From: a virus
Strand: one strand, 5' to 3'
DNA length: 46,588 nucleotides
Virus record (IMG/VR): IMGVR_UViG_3300047462_000092
Coordinates: 1 to 46,588 of that record
A model generated the notes under the pieces. That model was not told the DNA's origin. It did no database searches and worked only from the letters and a program-made list of their open reading frames with translations. Positions 8,418 to 17,300 of the stretch are shown one piece after another (the stretch's first letter is position 1; each line of letters opens with the position of its first letter). Made by a program: the position numbers and the translations under genes.

Positions 8418-8903
8418 TTAGAGCAGAATGGGTGCGCGGAACCAAAGCTTCATCGTCGTCGCACTTTCTGCGATGCCGACTTGGACGACGTACTGACCAG
8501 CGGTGGTCGGAGCCGTGGTCGTCAGTTTGCCGGCGGTCGCTGGGTCCAAGTAGTAGATCGAACCTGGCGTGAGGCCACCACTCTCGCCCGTTACCACGGC
8601 GTCCCACTGAGTCGTGGTCGCCGTGAAGATACCATCGGTTTGGACATTGCCCGCGACACTGGTCGCGATTGACGTGTCCTGGACAAGACCGAAAACCGTG
8701 CAGGTGCCGGACGCATTTGCCTCGGCGAGATCAACGTGACCATTGCTCTTCACGTAGACGGCCTGGCAAATGTTGATCGTGCTGGCATTGTCGTTTGTCA
8801 GCGACGAGGCGTCGATCGTCGAGACGGCGCAGTTGAGTGTATCGCCTGTCTGGAGTTGTTGAATCTGGCCACTGACGATGACCAGTGGTTTGCGTGCAGC
8901 CAT
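8418..8903 (-). CDS. Virion structural protein with GQIQQLQ start
   Basis: 161 residues. N-terminus (VIVSGQIQQLQTGD) is the pattern seen at the start of many phage fibre or decoration proteins, and recurs in the fibre protein at 26593-27666 (GQLQQLQAAD). The remaining ~140 residues are clearly paralogous to the C-terminal domain of the adjacent 735-residue protein: both contain YYLDPATAGKLTT or YFLDPATPGRLTT, then TGQYVV/TGQYIV and end in PILL/PTILL. Likely a tail-surface or fibre-tip domain. Confidence 0.65.
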   Translation of the reverse strand: MAARKPLVIVSGQIQQLQTGDTLNCAVSTIDASSLTNDNASTINICQAVYVKSNGHVDLAEANASGTCTVFGLVQDTSIATSVAGNVQTDGIFTATTTQWDAVVTGESGGLTPGSIYYLDPATAGKLTTTAPTTAGQYVVQVGIAESATTMKLWFRAPILL

Positions 8904-8915
8904 TTATGAGTTCCT

Positions 8916-11123
8916 TTACAGGAGGATGGTTGGGGAGAGTTCGATCGCCAACGTCGTGGTCGAGAGGGCTCGGCCCACCGGCACGATGTACTGACCGGTC
9001 GAAGTTGGGGGCACCGTGGTCAGCCGACCTGGCGTAGCTGGATCGAGGAAGTAGATGTAGCCCGGCTGGAGGGTGGATGATCCGGTGACGCCGGTCCAGT
9101 CGTTGCTTGTGACTTCGCCTTCCGTTGTGTATTGCGCCGACACGTTCGCGAGGAAGGTGCCGAGCGACAAGCCGACAACTTGGGCAGTCTGCCCATTGTT
9201 GGCAACGGCGGGAGCGACATGGCCCGCAGCGGTGATGTAGACCGGCGTCCCAGTGACAAGATTCCCGTCTGTCTCAGCGCTGATGGAATCCACATAACCT
9301 TGGGTCTGAGTATCCACCGTGCAGTCACAGGTAATCATGGCGTTGCGGTTCTGGACTGCCACTTGGCTCGTGGAAGAACAACCGAGGTTCGTGATCGGGA
9401 CCGTCTGCTGTGTCCAGGTCGCGTAGACACCCTCAAAGCTGAAGGCCGCCGAGAATGAATCTCGGCTGTCTTGGACGATGGGCTGGTTCGGGTCGGTGAT
9501 GACGCCGATCCAATAGTTCCATTCCCAATCCACGATGCCAACTTGTTGGCCAAGGTGGTTGTAAAGGAAGGTCAGGACCGCGTTTGCCTCGGCCTGATGA
9601 AGTGCGGAGAACTGAAGCACCATCGTCTGCGTCTTGGGCCAGATCGGATCGGCGAAGACGATCAGCTTGCCGCCACGGGTTTCTCGATTGATCCGCTGGA
9701 AGCCGAGCTGATCCTTGTTGCCGAAGTTTGGCGCACGAATCTGTAGGGCATCCGTCACGAGCCCGGACGGTGGGTAGACTACCTGGAAGGCCGGCTGGCC
9801 CGACAGCGGGTATGGGAGCGACGCAGGCGGTGGCGTGGGCGCATTCGGGTCCGTGTTTTCGCCGATAAACGGCGAGTAGAGGAACCGTGTATTCCCCAGT
9901 TCAATTAAGAACGAGGCTCCGTGATTCAGCTCGATCGTCGAAAGAGCTGATTGCGGGGCGTGATCGTTGATGACCGTAGCCGACTGCGACAGACTGAGCG
10001 TCGAACTAGCCGGCAGGGCGGCATCGCCTTGCGCCGAGTGGGCGAAGACGATCGTACTCTCGGCGTCCACGACCTTACTCAGAATTGCGCTCTGAGTGAA
10101 CGAGATCGTGCTGCTTCCCGATACGGCCTGTGCATTCGCCTGCAAATGCTGGACAACGGCCGTATGAGTCAGAGGGATGTTTTGCCAAATCGTCCGGCTC
10201 AACACCTTCGCGACGGTGGCCTCGTCATTGAGGCCAGTGATCGTCGTCGTGGTGATCTCCGTGCCACCGATCGTCACTTGCACGCCGTTGACGGTTTCCA
10301 CCGTACCGCCACCGATCGAGGTGGTTGTGGTGGTCGCCTGCAACAAACTCGTCCCTGTCACATACCTCGGTATGTGGGCGACGATGTTTTGGGCGAGGGT
10401 AATCTGGCTCGATGCTTCGACCGCAAAGATGTTGGTCGTTGCACTATGGTTAAGCGTGATCTCCGTAGGCTGGAGATTGATCTGCCTCCCTGGCCCAAAG
10501 AACCTCGGCCCTTGGCTCACCGACTGATTGAAGGTGATTTGGCTATTGGCCTTGAGGAAGAGGACGCCTTTGTCGGCCTCTTGGTTTAGCGTGAGTTGGC
10601 TCTGGGCAATCTTGATCTTGTCAACGGTTGCCGACTGCGAAAAAGCGATCGTGCTCGCCGCATCACGGATTTTCTCCGTGGTGTCAACGATGCTGGTAAG
10701 AGCGATCGCGCTGTTCGCCGATAGGCGAACGGTGCCATTGAACCCCGACGACTGGCTAAAGGTAAGCGTGCTACCCGCTGAAAGGACCAGCGATTGCGGG
10801 ATATAGGCAGAGTCCGCGAAGACAATCGCGCTGCTGGCGGCGACGTTCTTTGGTCCGACGTAGGCGGCGGCGTCTGATAGAACCAGAGCCGACGCGCCAG
10901 CTAGATGAGCCGGGTACGTGGCCGCAGCAACTTGTGAGAGGCTCAGTGCGCTCGTGGCACGAACGGGGCGACTCTGTAGGTCTTGCGTCTGATTGAGCGC
11001 CAGTACGCTGGTGGCCGAGAGATTGTAGGTAGTTCCACCGCCGCCACTACCGCCAGAAGATGCCCCTGCGCCCAGCTCAAACCTGCCGAGGATCGAGGTA
11101 CTTGTTCCAAATAGCCCGGTCAT
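8916..11123 (-). CDS. Tail fibre-like protein with ~14 tandem 20-residue repeats
   Basis: 735 residues. After a Gly-rich start, residues ~30-410 consist of about 14 imperfect repeats of 18-22 residues with the core Ala-Ser-Ser-x-(I/L)-x-(F/L)-x-Gln-Ser-Ala (for example STLTFSQSS, STIAFSQSA, SQITFNQSV, STISFTQSA), interrupted once by a Thr-rich insert (~250-315). Such repeats suggest a beta-solenoid or fibre shaft. Residues ~430-560 resemble distal tail-type domains (FSALHQAEANAVLTFLYNHLG, then FSAAFSFEGV). The last ~150 residues are paralogous to the 161-residue protein downstream. Probably a trimeric or extended tail appendage; receptor binding is inferred, not shown. Confidence 0.68.
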   Translation of the reverse strand: MTGLFGTSTSILGRFELGAGASSGGSGGGGTTYNLSATSVLALNQTQDLQSRPVRATSALSLSQVAAATYPAHLAGASALVLSDAAAYVGPKNVAASSAIVFADSAYIPQSLVLSAGSTLTFSQSSGFNGTVRLSANSAIALTSIVDTTEKIRDAASTIAFSQSATVDKIKIAQSQLTLNQEADKGVLFLKANSQITFNQSVSQGPRFFGPGRQINLQPTEITLNHSATTNIFAVEASSQITLAQNIVAHIPRYVTGTSLLQATTTTTSIGGGTVETVNGVQVTIGGTEITTTTITGLNDEATVAKVLSRTIWQNIPLTHTAVVQHLQANAQAVSGSSTISFTQSAILSKVVDAESTIVFAHSAQGDAALPASSTLSLSQSATVINDHAPQSALSTIELNHGASFLIELGNTRFLYSPFIGENTDPNAPTPPPASLPYPLSGQPAFQVVYPPSGLVTDALQIRAPNFGNKDQLGFQRINRETRGGKLIVFADPIWPKTQTMVLQFSALHQAEANAVLTFLYNHLGQQVGIVDWEWNYWIGVITDPNQPIVQDSRDSFSAAFSFEGVYATWTQQTVPITNLGCSSTSQVAVQNRNAMITCDCTVDTQTQGYVDSISAETDGNLVTGTPVYITAAGHVAPAVANNGQTAQVVGLSLGTFLANVSAQYTTEGEVTSNDWTGVTGSSTLQPGYIYFLDPATPGRLTTVPPTSTGQYIVPVGRALSTTTLAIELSPTILL

Positions 11124-11163
11124 GGCTCACCCCGATCTGTCAATGCTGGCGAAATGGTAAGAT

Positions 11164-11191
11164 TTGACCCGGCCGGTTTGTGAGATAGGCT
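11164..11191 (+). promoter_or_regulatory. Weak candidate promoter for the acyltransferase
   Basis: TTGACC (11164-11169), 16-base gap, TAGGCT (11186-11191). The -35 is good and the -10 poor. Transcription would start about 20 bases before a clear ribosome site (AAAGGGG, 11205-11211) of the acyltransferase gene, which must have its own promoter because both flanking operons run the other way. Confidence 0.25.
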
Positions 11192-11219
11192 TCGGGTAAG
11201 TCACAAAGGGGCAAAGCTG

Positions 11220-12248
11220 ATGAAACGTATCCTGTCTCTCGACGTGCTTCGCGCCGTCGCCGTCCTGCTCGTTCTGGGGTGCCACGTTGAATGCTTGGCG
11301 GACTACCCCGTAGTGCTCAAGCCGCTGATCTGGGGCGGCGGCTGCGGCGTCGATCTGTTCTTCGTGCTGTCCGGCTTTCTCGTGTCAGGACTGCTTTTCG
11401 AGGGCCAGGACTGGAAGCGATTCCTGGTCCGACGAGGCTTCAAGCTGTATCCGAGCTTCTGGGCCTTCGTAGCGGTGACGGCCCTATTCAGCGGCGTCGA
11501 TTGGCGAGTTGCCGGCGAGCTGCTGTTCATCCAGAACTACCGCCCTGGTCTTTGGGGCCACACGTGGTCGATCGCCGTCGAGGAGCACTTCTATCTCACC
11601 TTGCCATTCTTCCTGATGCTCCTGCCTCGCCGATGGGTCACGTTTGCTGCACTGGCCTCCACGGGTCTGTGCCTGGAGCTGCGGTGCTTGGAGCTGCCGA
11701 CAATCGACTTGCTCGACCCAGCCCAGGTGCAACACCACATGCAGCAGACGCATCTACGATTCGATGCCCTCCTGCTCGGCGTCGCCCTGCGGCACTGGTT
11801 CGCCAGCGAGGCCATCATAGGGTTCTGCCGCCAGCACGCGATCTGGTTGGGAACGGCCGGAGTCATGTTGCTCATGCCACTGTTCGCGTTGCCGCAATCG
11901 CATGTCATCTGGCAGATCGCGTGGCTCACAACGTTCAAATCGCTGGGCTCAGCCTGCCTAGTTGCCGCTCTCGTCGCCCGCGGCGTTCCAGACAACCACC
12001 TGACGCGAGGGCTTGGCTTTATTGGCAAGCATTCGTACTCGGTCTACCTTTGGCACCCACTAGCGCTGATGGTGCCGGGCGTCGGCTGGGCGGCGGTTGT
12101 GGCTTACCTTGTGGTCAGCCTCGTGGCCGGCGTCCAGCTTAGCCGCTGCATCGAGCAACCAATGCTGACCCTTCGCGATCGGTTAGGCACCGGCCCACGA
12201 CATGAGGCTTGCCGCAATGTCATGGGAAGTGTTGTACGAACTGCTTAA
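11220..12248 (+). CDS. Acyltransferase-3 family membrane O-acyltransferase
   Basis: 342-residue multi-pass membrane protein. Hallmarks of acyltransferase family 3 are present: LDVLRAVAVLLVLGCH at the N-terminus (catalytic-type His24), GVDLFFVLSGFL at ~44-55, and WSIAVEEHFYLTLP at ~118-131. At least eight hydrophobic segments follow. The family moves acetyl or similar groups onto surface sugars; phages such as serotype-converting ones carry members that modify O-antigen and block superinfection. It is the only + strand gene within the leftward structural block, with its own ribosome site, and its end overlaps the convergent fibre gene by 66 bases. This is the organisation of a moron. The substrate cannot be told from sequence. 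Confidence 0.85.
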   Translation: MKRILSLDVLRAVAVLLVLGCHVECLADYPVVLKPLIWGGGCGVDLFFVLSGFLVSGLLFEGQDWKRFLVRRGFKLYPSFWAFVAVTALFSGVDWRVAGELLFIQNYRPGLWGHTWSIAVEEHFYLTLPFFLMLLPRRWVTFAALASTGLCLELRCLELPTIDLLDPAQVQHHMQQTHLRFDALLLGVALRHWFASEAIIGFCRQHAIWLGTAGVMLLMPLFALPQSHVIWQIAWLTTFKSLGSACLVAALVARGVPDNHLTRGLGFIGKHSYSVYLWHPLALMVPGVGWAAVVAYLVVSLVAGVQLSRCIEQPMLTLRDRLGTGPRHEACRNVMGSVVRTA

Positions 12249-13106
12249 GAAAAAGCCGACTTGATCCGGTGCGGCGGTAAAGAAGGCGGTTCGCGTCTGG
12301 CTGCCCACCAGAATCCACTGTATGCCGTTATGGCTCAGATAGTAGTTGAGGTTGGTGCCGTCATCCTTGATGGAGAGCCATTTCGGCGACGGTAAGTAGC
12401 CGGTAAAGCGTCCAACTAACGCCGCATCATAGCTGGTCGGACTGTTGAAGTTATAAATCGCGATCGCTGGGAAGACGGTTCCGCCATCCATCGAGATCGT
12501 CAGATTCGAGAGCTGGCCGGTTGTCAAGTTTCTGAACCCGATCCCGAAACCGCTGTATTCCGTTGGGTCGAGTAGGATACCCTCCATCGAAGCGTAGACC
12601 TGATAAGGCGTTCCTGGCGCGCTCCGCGCCAAGAAGCACACGTCTTCGCCGCCGGATGTTTCCTTCGTTTTGTAAATGGTGATTGGCCCGGAGTTTTCAT
12701 CCGTGATCGTGGCCAGACCACCATTCACGACACTGAAGCTGGATTTGGTCAGGATATTGCCACTGGCATCCTGAAGGCGAAAGGGGTTGCGGTTCGAGTC
12801 GTCGGAGAAGGGCTGGTTGTCACGCAGGTAGATTTGATGGGAGCCCTGCGTAAAGATATGAACGACCGACGCATTGACCAGGTGCGTGGCGGCGGTTGAT
12901 CCTTCCGCCCCGCGAACGACGGTGAATGTCGTTCCGCTGACAGCGGTGACGAGCATGATCTCGGTGTCGATCAGAATGCGGAAGTTCCCGGTCGTCGGGA
13001 ATGGTGCGGCGGAGTTGACCGAGAGAGTGGTCACGGAGGTGCTCGCAACGGCCGCGGCCAACGTCGAGCTAGCGTTATTGGCGAAGACTTCACGGACAAC
13101 GGCCAT
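12183..13106 (-). CDS. Tail fibre-like protein with lectin-like C-terminal domain
   Basis: 307 residues. The N-terminal ~90 residues are beta-rich with TTLSVNSAAPFP and TEIMLVTAVSGTTFTVVRG, a pattern common at the start of phage fibre or baseplate-associated proteins. The C-terminal ~170 residues (ASMEGILLDP, FGIGFRNLTTG, WLSIKDDGTNLNYYLSHNG, QVGFFLSS) look like a concanavalin-A/LamG-type beta sandwich, often carbohydrate-binding. A receptor-binding role is likely but inferred. It ends inside the opposite-strand acyltransferase (66-base overlap). Confidence 0.62.
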   Translation of the reverse strand: MAVVREVFANNASSTLAAAVASTSVTTLSVNSAAPFPTTGNFRILIDTEIMLVTAVSGTTFTVVRGAEGSTAATHLVNASVVHIFTQGSHQIYLRDNQPFSDDSNRNPFRLQDASGNILTKSSFSVVNGGLATITDENSGPITIYKTKETSGGEDVCFLARSAPGTPYQVYASMEGILLDPTEYSGFGIGFRNLTTGQLSNLTISMDGGTVFPAIAIYNFNSPTSYDAALVGRFTGYLPSPKWLSIKDDGTNLNYYLSHNGIQWILVGSQTRTAFFTAAPDQVGFFLSSSYNTSHDIAASLMSWAGA

Positions 13107-13126
13107 TGGAGCGACCTTTCAGGGTT

Positions 13127-13273
13127 TTAGCAGGCTTTGGGGTTCATGGGGAGCCGCTTCGGCACTCGCGGTGCCGGGAGATTGCGGCCTTTCACCGGTT
13201 TGGCCGGCGGCATAGGCATGTTGTGTTGATTCGGGGCCACAATCGGCTGCCCGGAGGGGTTGATATTCTTCAT
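13127..13273 (-). CDS. Small proline-rich hypothetical protein
   Basis: 48 residues, Pro- and Lys-rich with no recognised family. ATG at 13273 overlaps the previous stop (ATGA) and AGGAAA precedes it by about 6-8 bases. It lies between two tail-fibre-type genes. A longer in-frame reading to 13522 has the composition of a shadow and would overlap the upstream gene. Confidence 0.5.
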   Translation of the reverse strand: MKNINPSGQPIVAPNQHNMPMPPAKPVKGRNLPAPRVPKRLPMNPKAC

Positions 13274-13485
13274 GGCTGTTTCCTGAAGGATTCGGGGTAA
13301 CGTGCTTTGAGCACGGAAACTATGTTGCTGGGACTGTGGCCGACGCCACCCAGCCAGCGCGTAGCCGCGAGCATCCACGTGACGTTCGAGCAGCCCGCGG
13401 CATGGAGGGCCGGCTTCAAGGCTTCGAGCTGATCCTGCGTGAAGCTGGGACGCTCGTTCCCATTGGGTTGATTGCCGGCCGACAT
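13270..13485 (-). CDS. Small helical hypothetical protein
   Basis: 71 residues starting at ATG 13485 with GAGGT seven bases upstream. Helical, with FTQDQLEALKPAL and IVSVLKARYPESF, and a single Cys. No family recognised. Its stop overlaps the next start by four bases, so the two small genes are probably translated together. Confidence 0.55.
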   Translation of the reverse strand: MSAGNQPNGNERPSFTQDQLEALKPALHAAGCSNVTWMLAATRWLGGVGHSPSNIVSVLKARYPESFRKQP

Positions 13486-13508
13486 TGGTGAACCTCGGTG
13501 TAAAAGGA

Positions 13509-13541
13509 AGCCCAGGCGGCACAGGTAAGACCTATGCCGCC
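13509..13541 (-). terminator. Hairpin terminator or attenuator after the 13568 tail gene
   Basis: GGCGGCA-C-AGGT (13515-13526), loop AAG, ACCT-A-TGCCGCC (13530-13541): 11 pairs with one A/C mismatch. On the minus strand it is followed by TGGGCTTCCTTTTA, a moderately T-rich tail. It lies 26 bases beyond the stop of the gene at 13568-14203. Confidence 0.5.
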
Positions 13542-13567
13542 CAGGCAGCGAGGGAGAGACTCCCGAA

Positions 13568-14203
13568 TTAGCACGACACGGTGTACGTGCCCTTGAGCTG
13601 GTCGCCGTTCTGGACCGGGGCATCGCCCGAATTCCAAAGAGCGGTGGCCCACAGGACGCCGCCCGTGGAGTGGTCGCCCTTGGTGTTGGCACCAGAGACG
13701 CCGCCGCACGTGAAGATGCCCTTAATCGTGCCGCTGGCGGTGATGTTAAACACCATCGTGGTGCTGTTGCTCTTGCTTTGACCCGACGCCGCAGTGGGAG
13801 TCCACACCGGCCGAGTCGAGGAGCTGTTGCCGTTGTTGCCGTCCGTGTAGCTCTGGTTCTCGACCCAGCCGTTACCGGCCTGATTGATGTTGGCGTAGGT
13901 GTCGGTGGCCGCCAGCGAGGTGTAGCTCACGCTGTCGATCAGGCCGCAGTACCAAGAGGTGATCTGAGTCGTCGAGCCGCTCCCACCGAACATCACGTCG
14001 AGCAAGCGGTTCTTGCCTTCGTTGTTGATGCCGTTGTTGAAGTGGTACTCGTTGATGCGCTCGCCGCCTCGCCAATGCTCGATGACGAACTTGCCCTTCA
14101 TGGTGATCTCGGAGGGCGGCGCGAAGAGCGGATCGCCTGGAAGGATCAGCCCGCGGCGGACGATCTGGACCGAAGCGCACTGGTCCAAATTGACATGGTT
14201 CAT
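13568..14203 (-). CDS. Phage tail structural protein
   Basis: 211 residues. A cluster of features I associate with a widespread phage tail/fibre-associated family: GKFVIEHWRGGERINEYHF, NEGKNRLLDVMF, a WYCGLID strand, DTYANINQAGNGW, and a final NGDQLKGTYTV strand. It lies directly downstream of the tape measure gene in the transcript. The first 34 residues precede an internal Met (MKGKF) that is the family's usual beginning; the ATG at 14203 has AGGGAGAA upstream (complement of 14207-14214), so both starts are possible. Confidence 0.6.
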   Translation of the reverse strand: MNHVNLDQCASVQIVRRGLILPGDPLFAPPSEITMKGKFVIEHWRGGERINEYHFNNGINNEGKNRLLDVMFGGSGSTTQITSWYCGLIDSVSYTSLAATDTYANINQAGNGWVENQSYTDGNNGNSSSTRPVWTPTAASGQSKSNSTTMVFNITASGTIKGIFTCGGVSGANTKGDHSTGGVLWATALWNSGDAPVQNGDQLKGTYTVSC

Positions 14204-14261
14204 AGGGTTCTCCCTGGGTTAATGCGCGCAGGCTGAGTCAGGTACTCAGGCTGGCTGGAAG

Positions 14262-14298
14262 TGAAGAAAGAGGCGGGTGCCGGAGATCGACGCCCGCC
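14262..14298 (-). terminator. Terminator after the tape measure gene
   Basis: GGCGGGTG (14272-14279) pairs with CGCCCGCC (14291-14298) with one wobble, loop of 11 bases. On the minus strand the stem is followed by TCTTTCTTC. It lies 12 bases past the tape measure stop and could lower expression of the downstream fibre genes. Confidence 0.55.
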
Positions 14299-14309
14299 GA
14301 AAGAAATGA

Positions 14310-17300
14310 CTAAATGGCGCGACGGCGGCCGAGCCGCTTTAGCGCGGAGGCTACCGCAGTGGCAGTCTGTTGCGGTGCATGGGCACCGTTAACATTGACG
14401 GTCACATCCCCAACGTTGGTGACATGGCCGCCGTTGGACCGGTAGTTGGGCTCCATGCCAGCGTTCATCGCCTGTAGCTGCGGCAAGAAGTTCCTCGTGG
14501 AGCGGGCGTTCATCACGAACTCGCCAGGTGCCAGCATCGCCGGCACACTATCGACGCCCCGTCGCTGACCACCCGCAGCGTAGTAGGCTTCCCCTCCAGA
14601 CCAGTAATGACGGGCGCTGTTGTTCAGAGCCTTAATCAAGCCGCCCGCGGCATGAGCCTGGACACCGGCGGACGCTGCCGGCGCTTGGATGGCGTTCAAC
14701 TTTTCCGCAGCGGATTCGGCCGCCCCGCCAAGATTATTGACGTTGCGAGCTGTAGCCTCGGACGAAGTTGACAGTGTTCCGATCTGGGACCGTGACGCCG
14801 AGATCGCTTGCTGCAACTGCTGGAGCCGTTGCTGCACACCTTGCGGGTTGCCGATGGCCTCGTTCCCCTCACCTTGCTCGTGGAGGTGCATCTTGCTCTC
14901 GATATTCGCCATGACCTTATCCAATTGGGTAAGGGCGAATGCGTTATCGGGATTGAACGAGCGACGCCCTAACGGGCCGAGGTTCGTCGAGTATTCCTTT
15001 TTGGCTTGCTCCAGTGCCTCACCAACCACGTCGTACTGGCTCTTTGTCGGACTCGCGAGCTTCGAGAGAGCGTCGATGGCTTTGGTTAGGTTTTGTAGCG
15101 GCCCGGCGACTGAGCTGAAGGGTCGTTGAATCCGGTCGTTGACCGTGCCTAGCAGGTTCTCATTGACGTTGTTGTAGCCTTCCTGGCTGCGGCGGTTGTT
15201 GTTCGCCTCGCCAAGTTGTGCATTGAGCTTGTTCCACTCCTGCTCCAACTTGGTAGCAACGTCCAAAGCCTGCGAGGGATTGTTGATTGTCTGCCCAGAC
15301 GCGCCCTCCAAAAGCTGCTTTCCAGGAATCTGTCCGATCCCCTGTTGGAGCATTTGCTCGATCTGCTTGGCTCCGTTCGCGATGTCGAAACGAATCTTGA
15401 TCGGGCCAGCAGCCGATAGCTCGCTCTTATACTCTGACACGAACTTGCTGAGGCCGAGGCTATCCGCCAGGCTAATATCTTTCGACGAGAACGCCCTGCT
15501 CTGAATCGCCTGGAGCGCCTTGTTACGTGCAGCGGCTCGTTGAGCCTGCTGGTTAGGCGAAAAACGGTTACCTTCCTTGTCAAACTCGCCAGTATTCTCC
15601 GTGACGATCTTGGCCTGGGCCTTGATCTCGTCAGCAATGTCCTGCTGTCGCTTTTGCTCTTTAGCGAGTGCCTGCTGCCGACTATTCTCAAGGGCTTGAA
15701 GCTGCTTCTCGGCAGCGATGCGCTTGCTGAGCACGTCGAGCACGGCTTGCTGGGCCTGCTTCTGCAATGCCCCGCTATCCTGAGCTTTCGACGCAAACTC
15801 CTGCGAGGCGCTCTCGGCTGCTTGGAAGAGGTGGAGAGCCTCTTGAAGTTGCTGCGGGTTCCCCGCAGCCGTCGAAAGCAATCGCGATGCCCGACTCGTG
15901 AGATCAGCGGTGCGATCCCGTAGAGCGAACGCTTGCTGTCGCGGATTCAGGCGTTGCGTCCGCAGCTCGAAGAGGGTTTGTTCCTGCTTCTGCTGCGTCT
16001 CGAAGACACGCTGCTGAGATTGGACTTGCTGGTCGTGAGCGTTGCCGACTGCCTGCCGTAGCTTGTCAACGTAGGCTTGTCGAGCATCAACCATCTGGCC
16101 GAGGGCCGACTTTACGTTGGCGACTTCCTTGTCGTTGGCCTGCTTCGCGTTCTCGACGTTCTTCAGATAGGTGCCGTTGAGCGTCGCAAGACTATTGTTG
16201 GCCGCTTGAGCGATCTCATTGAACTTCTGTGCAGCGGCATTCCGCTCAGAGTTCTGGGCATCCTTGAATGCCTGGACGTTCTTTTGCTCCTGTTCCTCAA
16301 AGTCGTTGGATGGCTTGTACTGGAAGTGATTGATGAACTGACCCAGCGCCAAACCAGCGGTCGCTGCGATGCCGAGTTTGGCAAGCAGAACATTGAGGCT
16401 GGTGATCTCGGTGCCGAAGGCTAAGCTAACTATCCGTGCATAGGCTGCCTTGCTCGCGTAGGCGGCGAGCGCGACGCCCGCGGCTGTGAGGCCGGGGATC
16501 AACAGGGTAAGGCTACTTGTGATGAAGTCCGCGCCGATGCCGTGATCGGATGCGAAGGCGGCCACCTTCACAAGCGCGCCGCCAAAGTCCACGACGAGCG
16601 CGTTCTTTAGCTTCTGGATTTCACCTTCGACCTTTTGAGCGTCCGACGAAAGTACGTCGAACGCCTTCGAGTTGATAAGCTCACCGTTGCCCGCGTTGCG
16701 AATCGTCTCTAACGCTTGCCCGAACTGTTGGACCTGCGTCTTACCAACGATGATGGCGCCGTTGACGCCACGCATGTTAGGGAAGAGTTGGGCGAATGCT
16801 TGCGAGGTGCCGTCCGTCTGTTGGGCGAGCTTCTGCAACAAGCCGCCGAAGCCGTAGGTGGCAACCGCTTGCTCCGCGCTCTCGACATTGAGCGCGTGGA
16901 AGGCTTCCTTCAGCTCATCGGTCGGCTTCGCCAGCGCGTTGATCGCACCGCGGATTTGCGTCAGAGATTCAGACGGTTTGACGCCGGAGATCGTAATGGA
17001 CGCGATCGCAGCAAGCACGTCATCAAGGCCGACGCCAAGTTGGCGAGCCTGGGGCAATACCCGACCCATCGTGTTCGCCAGGTCGTCCACGCGGACGCGA
17101 CCCAAGCGAACCGTCTCAAAGTATTTCGAGGCTACGGCGTCGGTCTGCCCGACTTCGAGGCCGTAGGCATTGAGGGTTGCAGACAGCAGGTTGACCGACT
17201 GATCGAGCGACGTGACTCCGGCCTTCGCCAGCTTGGCTGCACTGCCCAAGAACTCTTGGCTCTTGGCGGCGTCACCGATCTGGTTCGAGATCGTCTCGTA

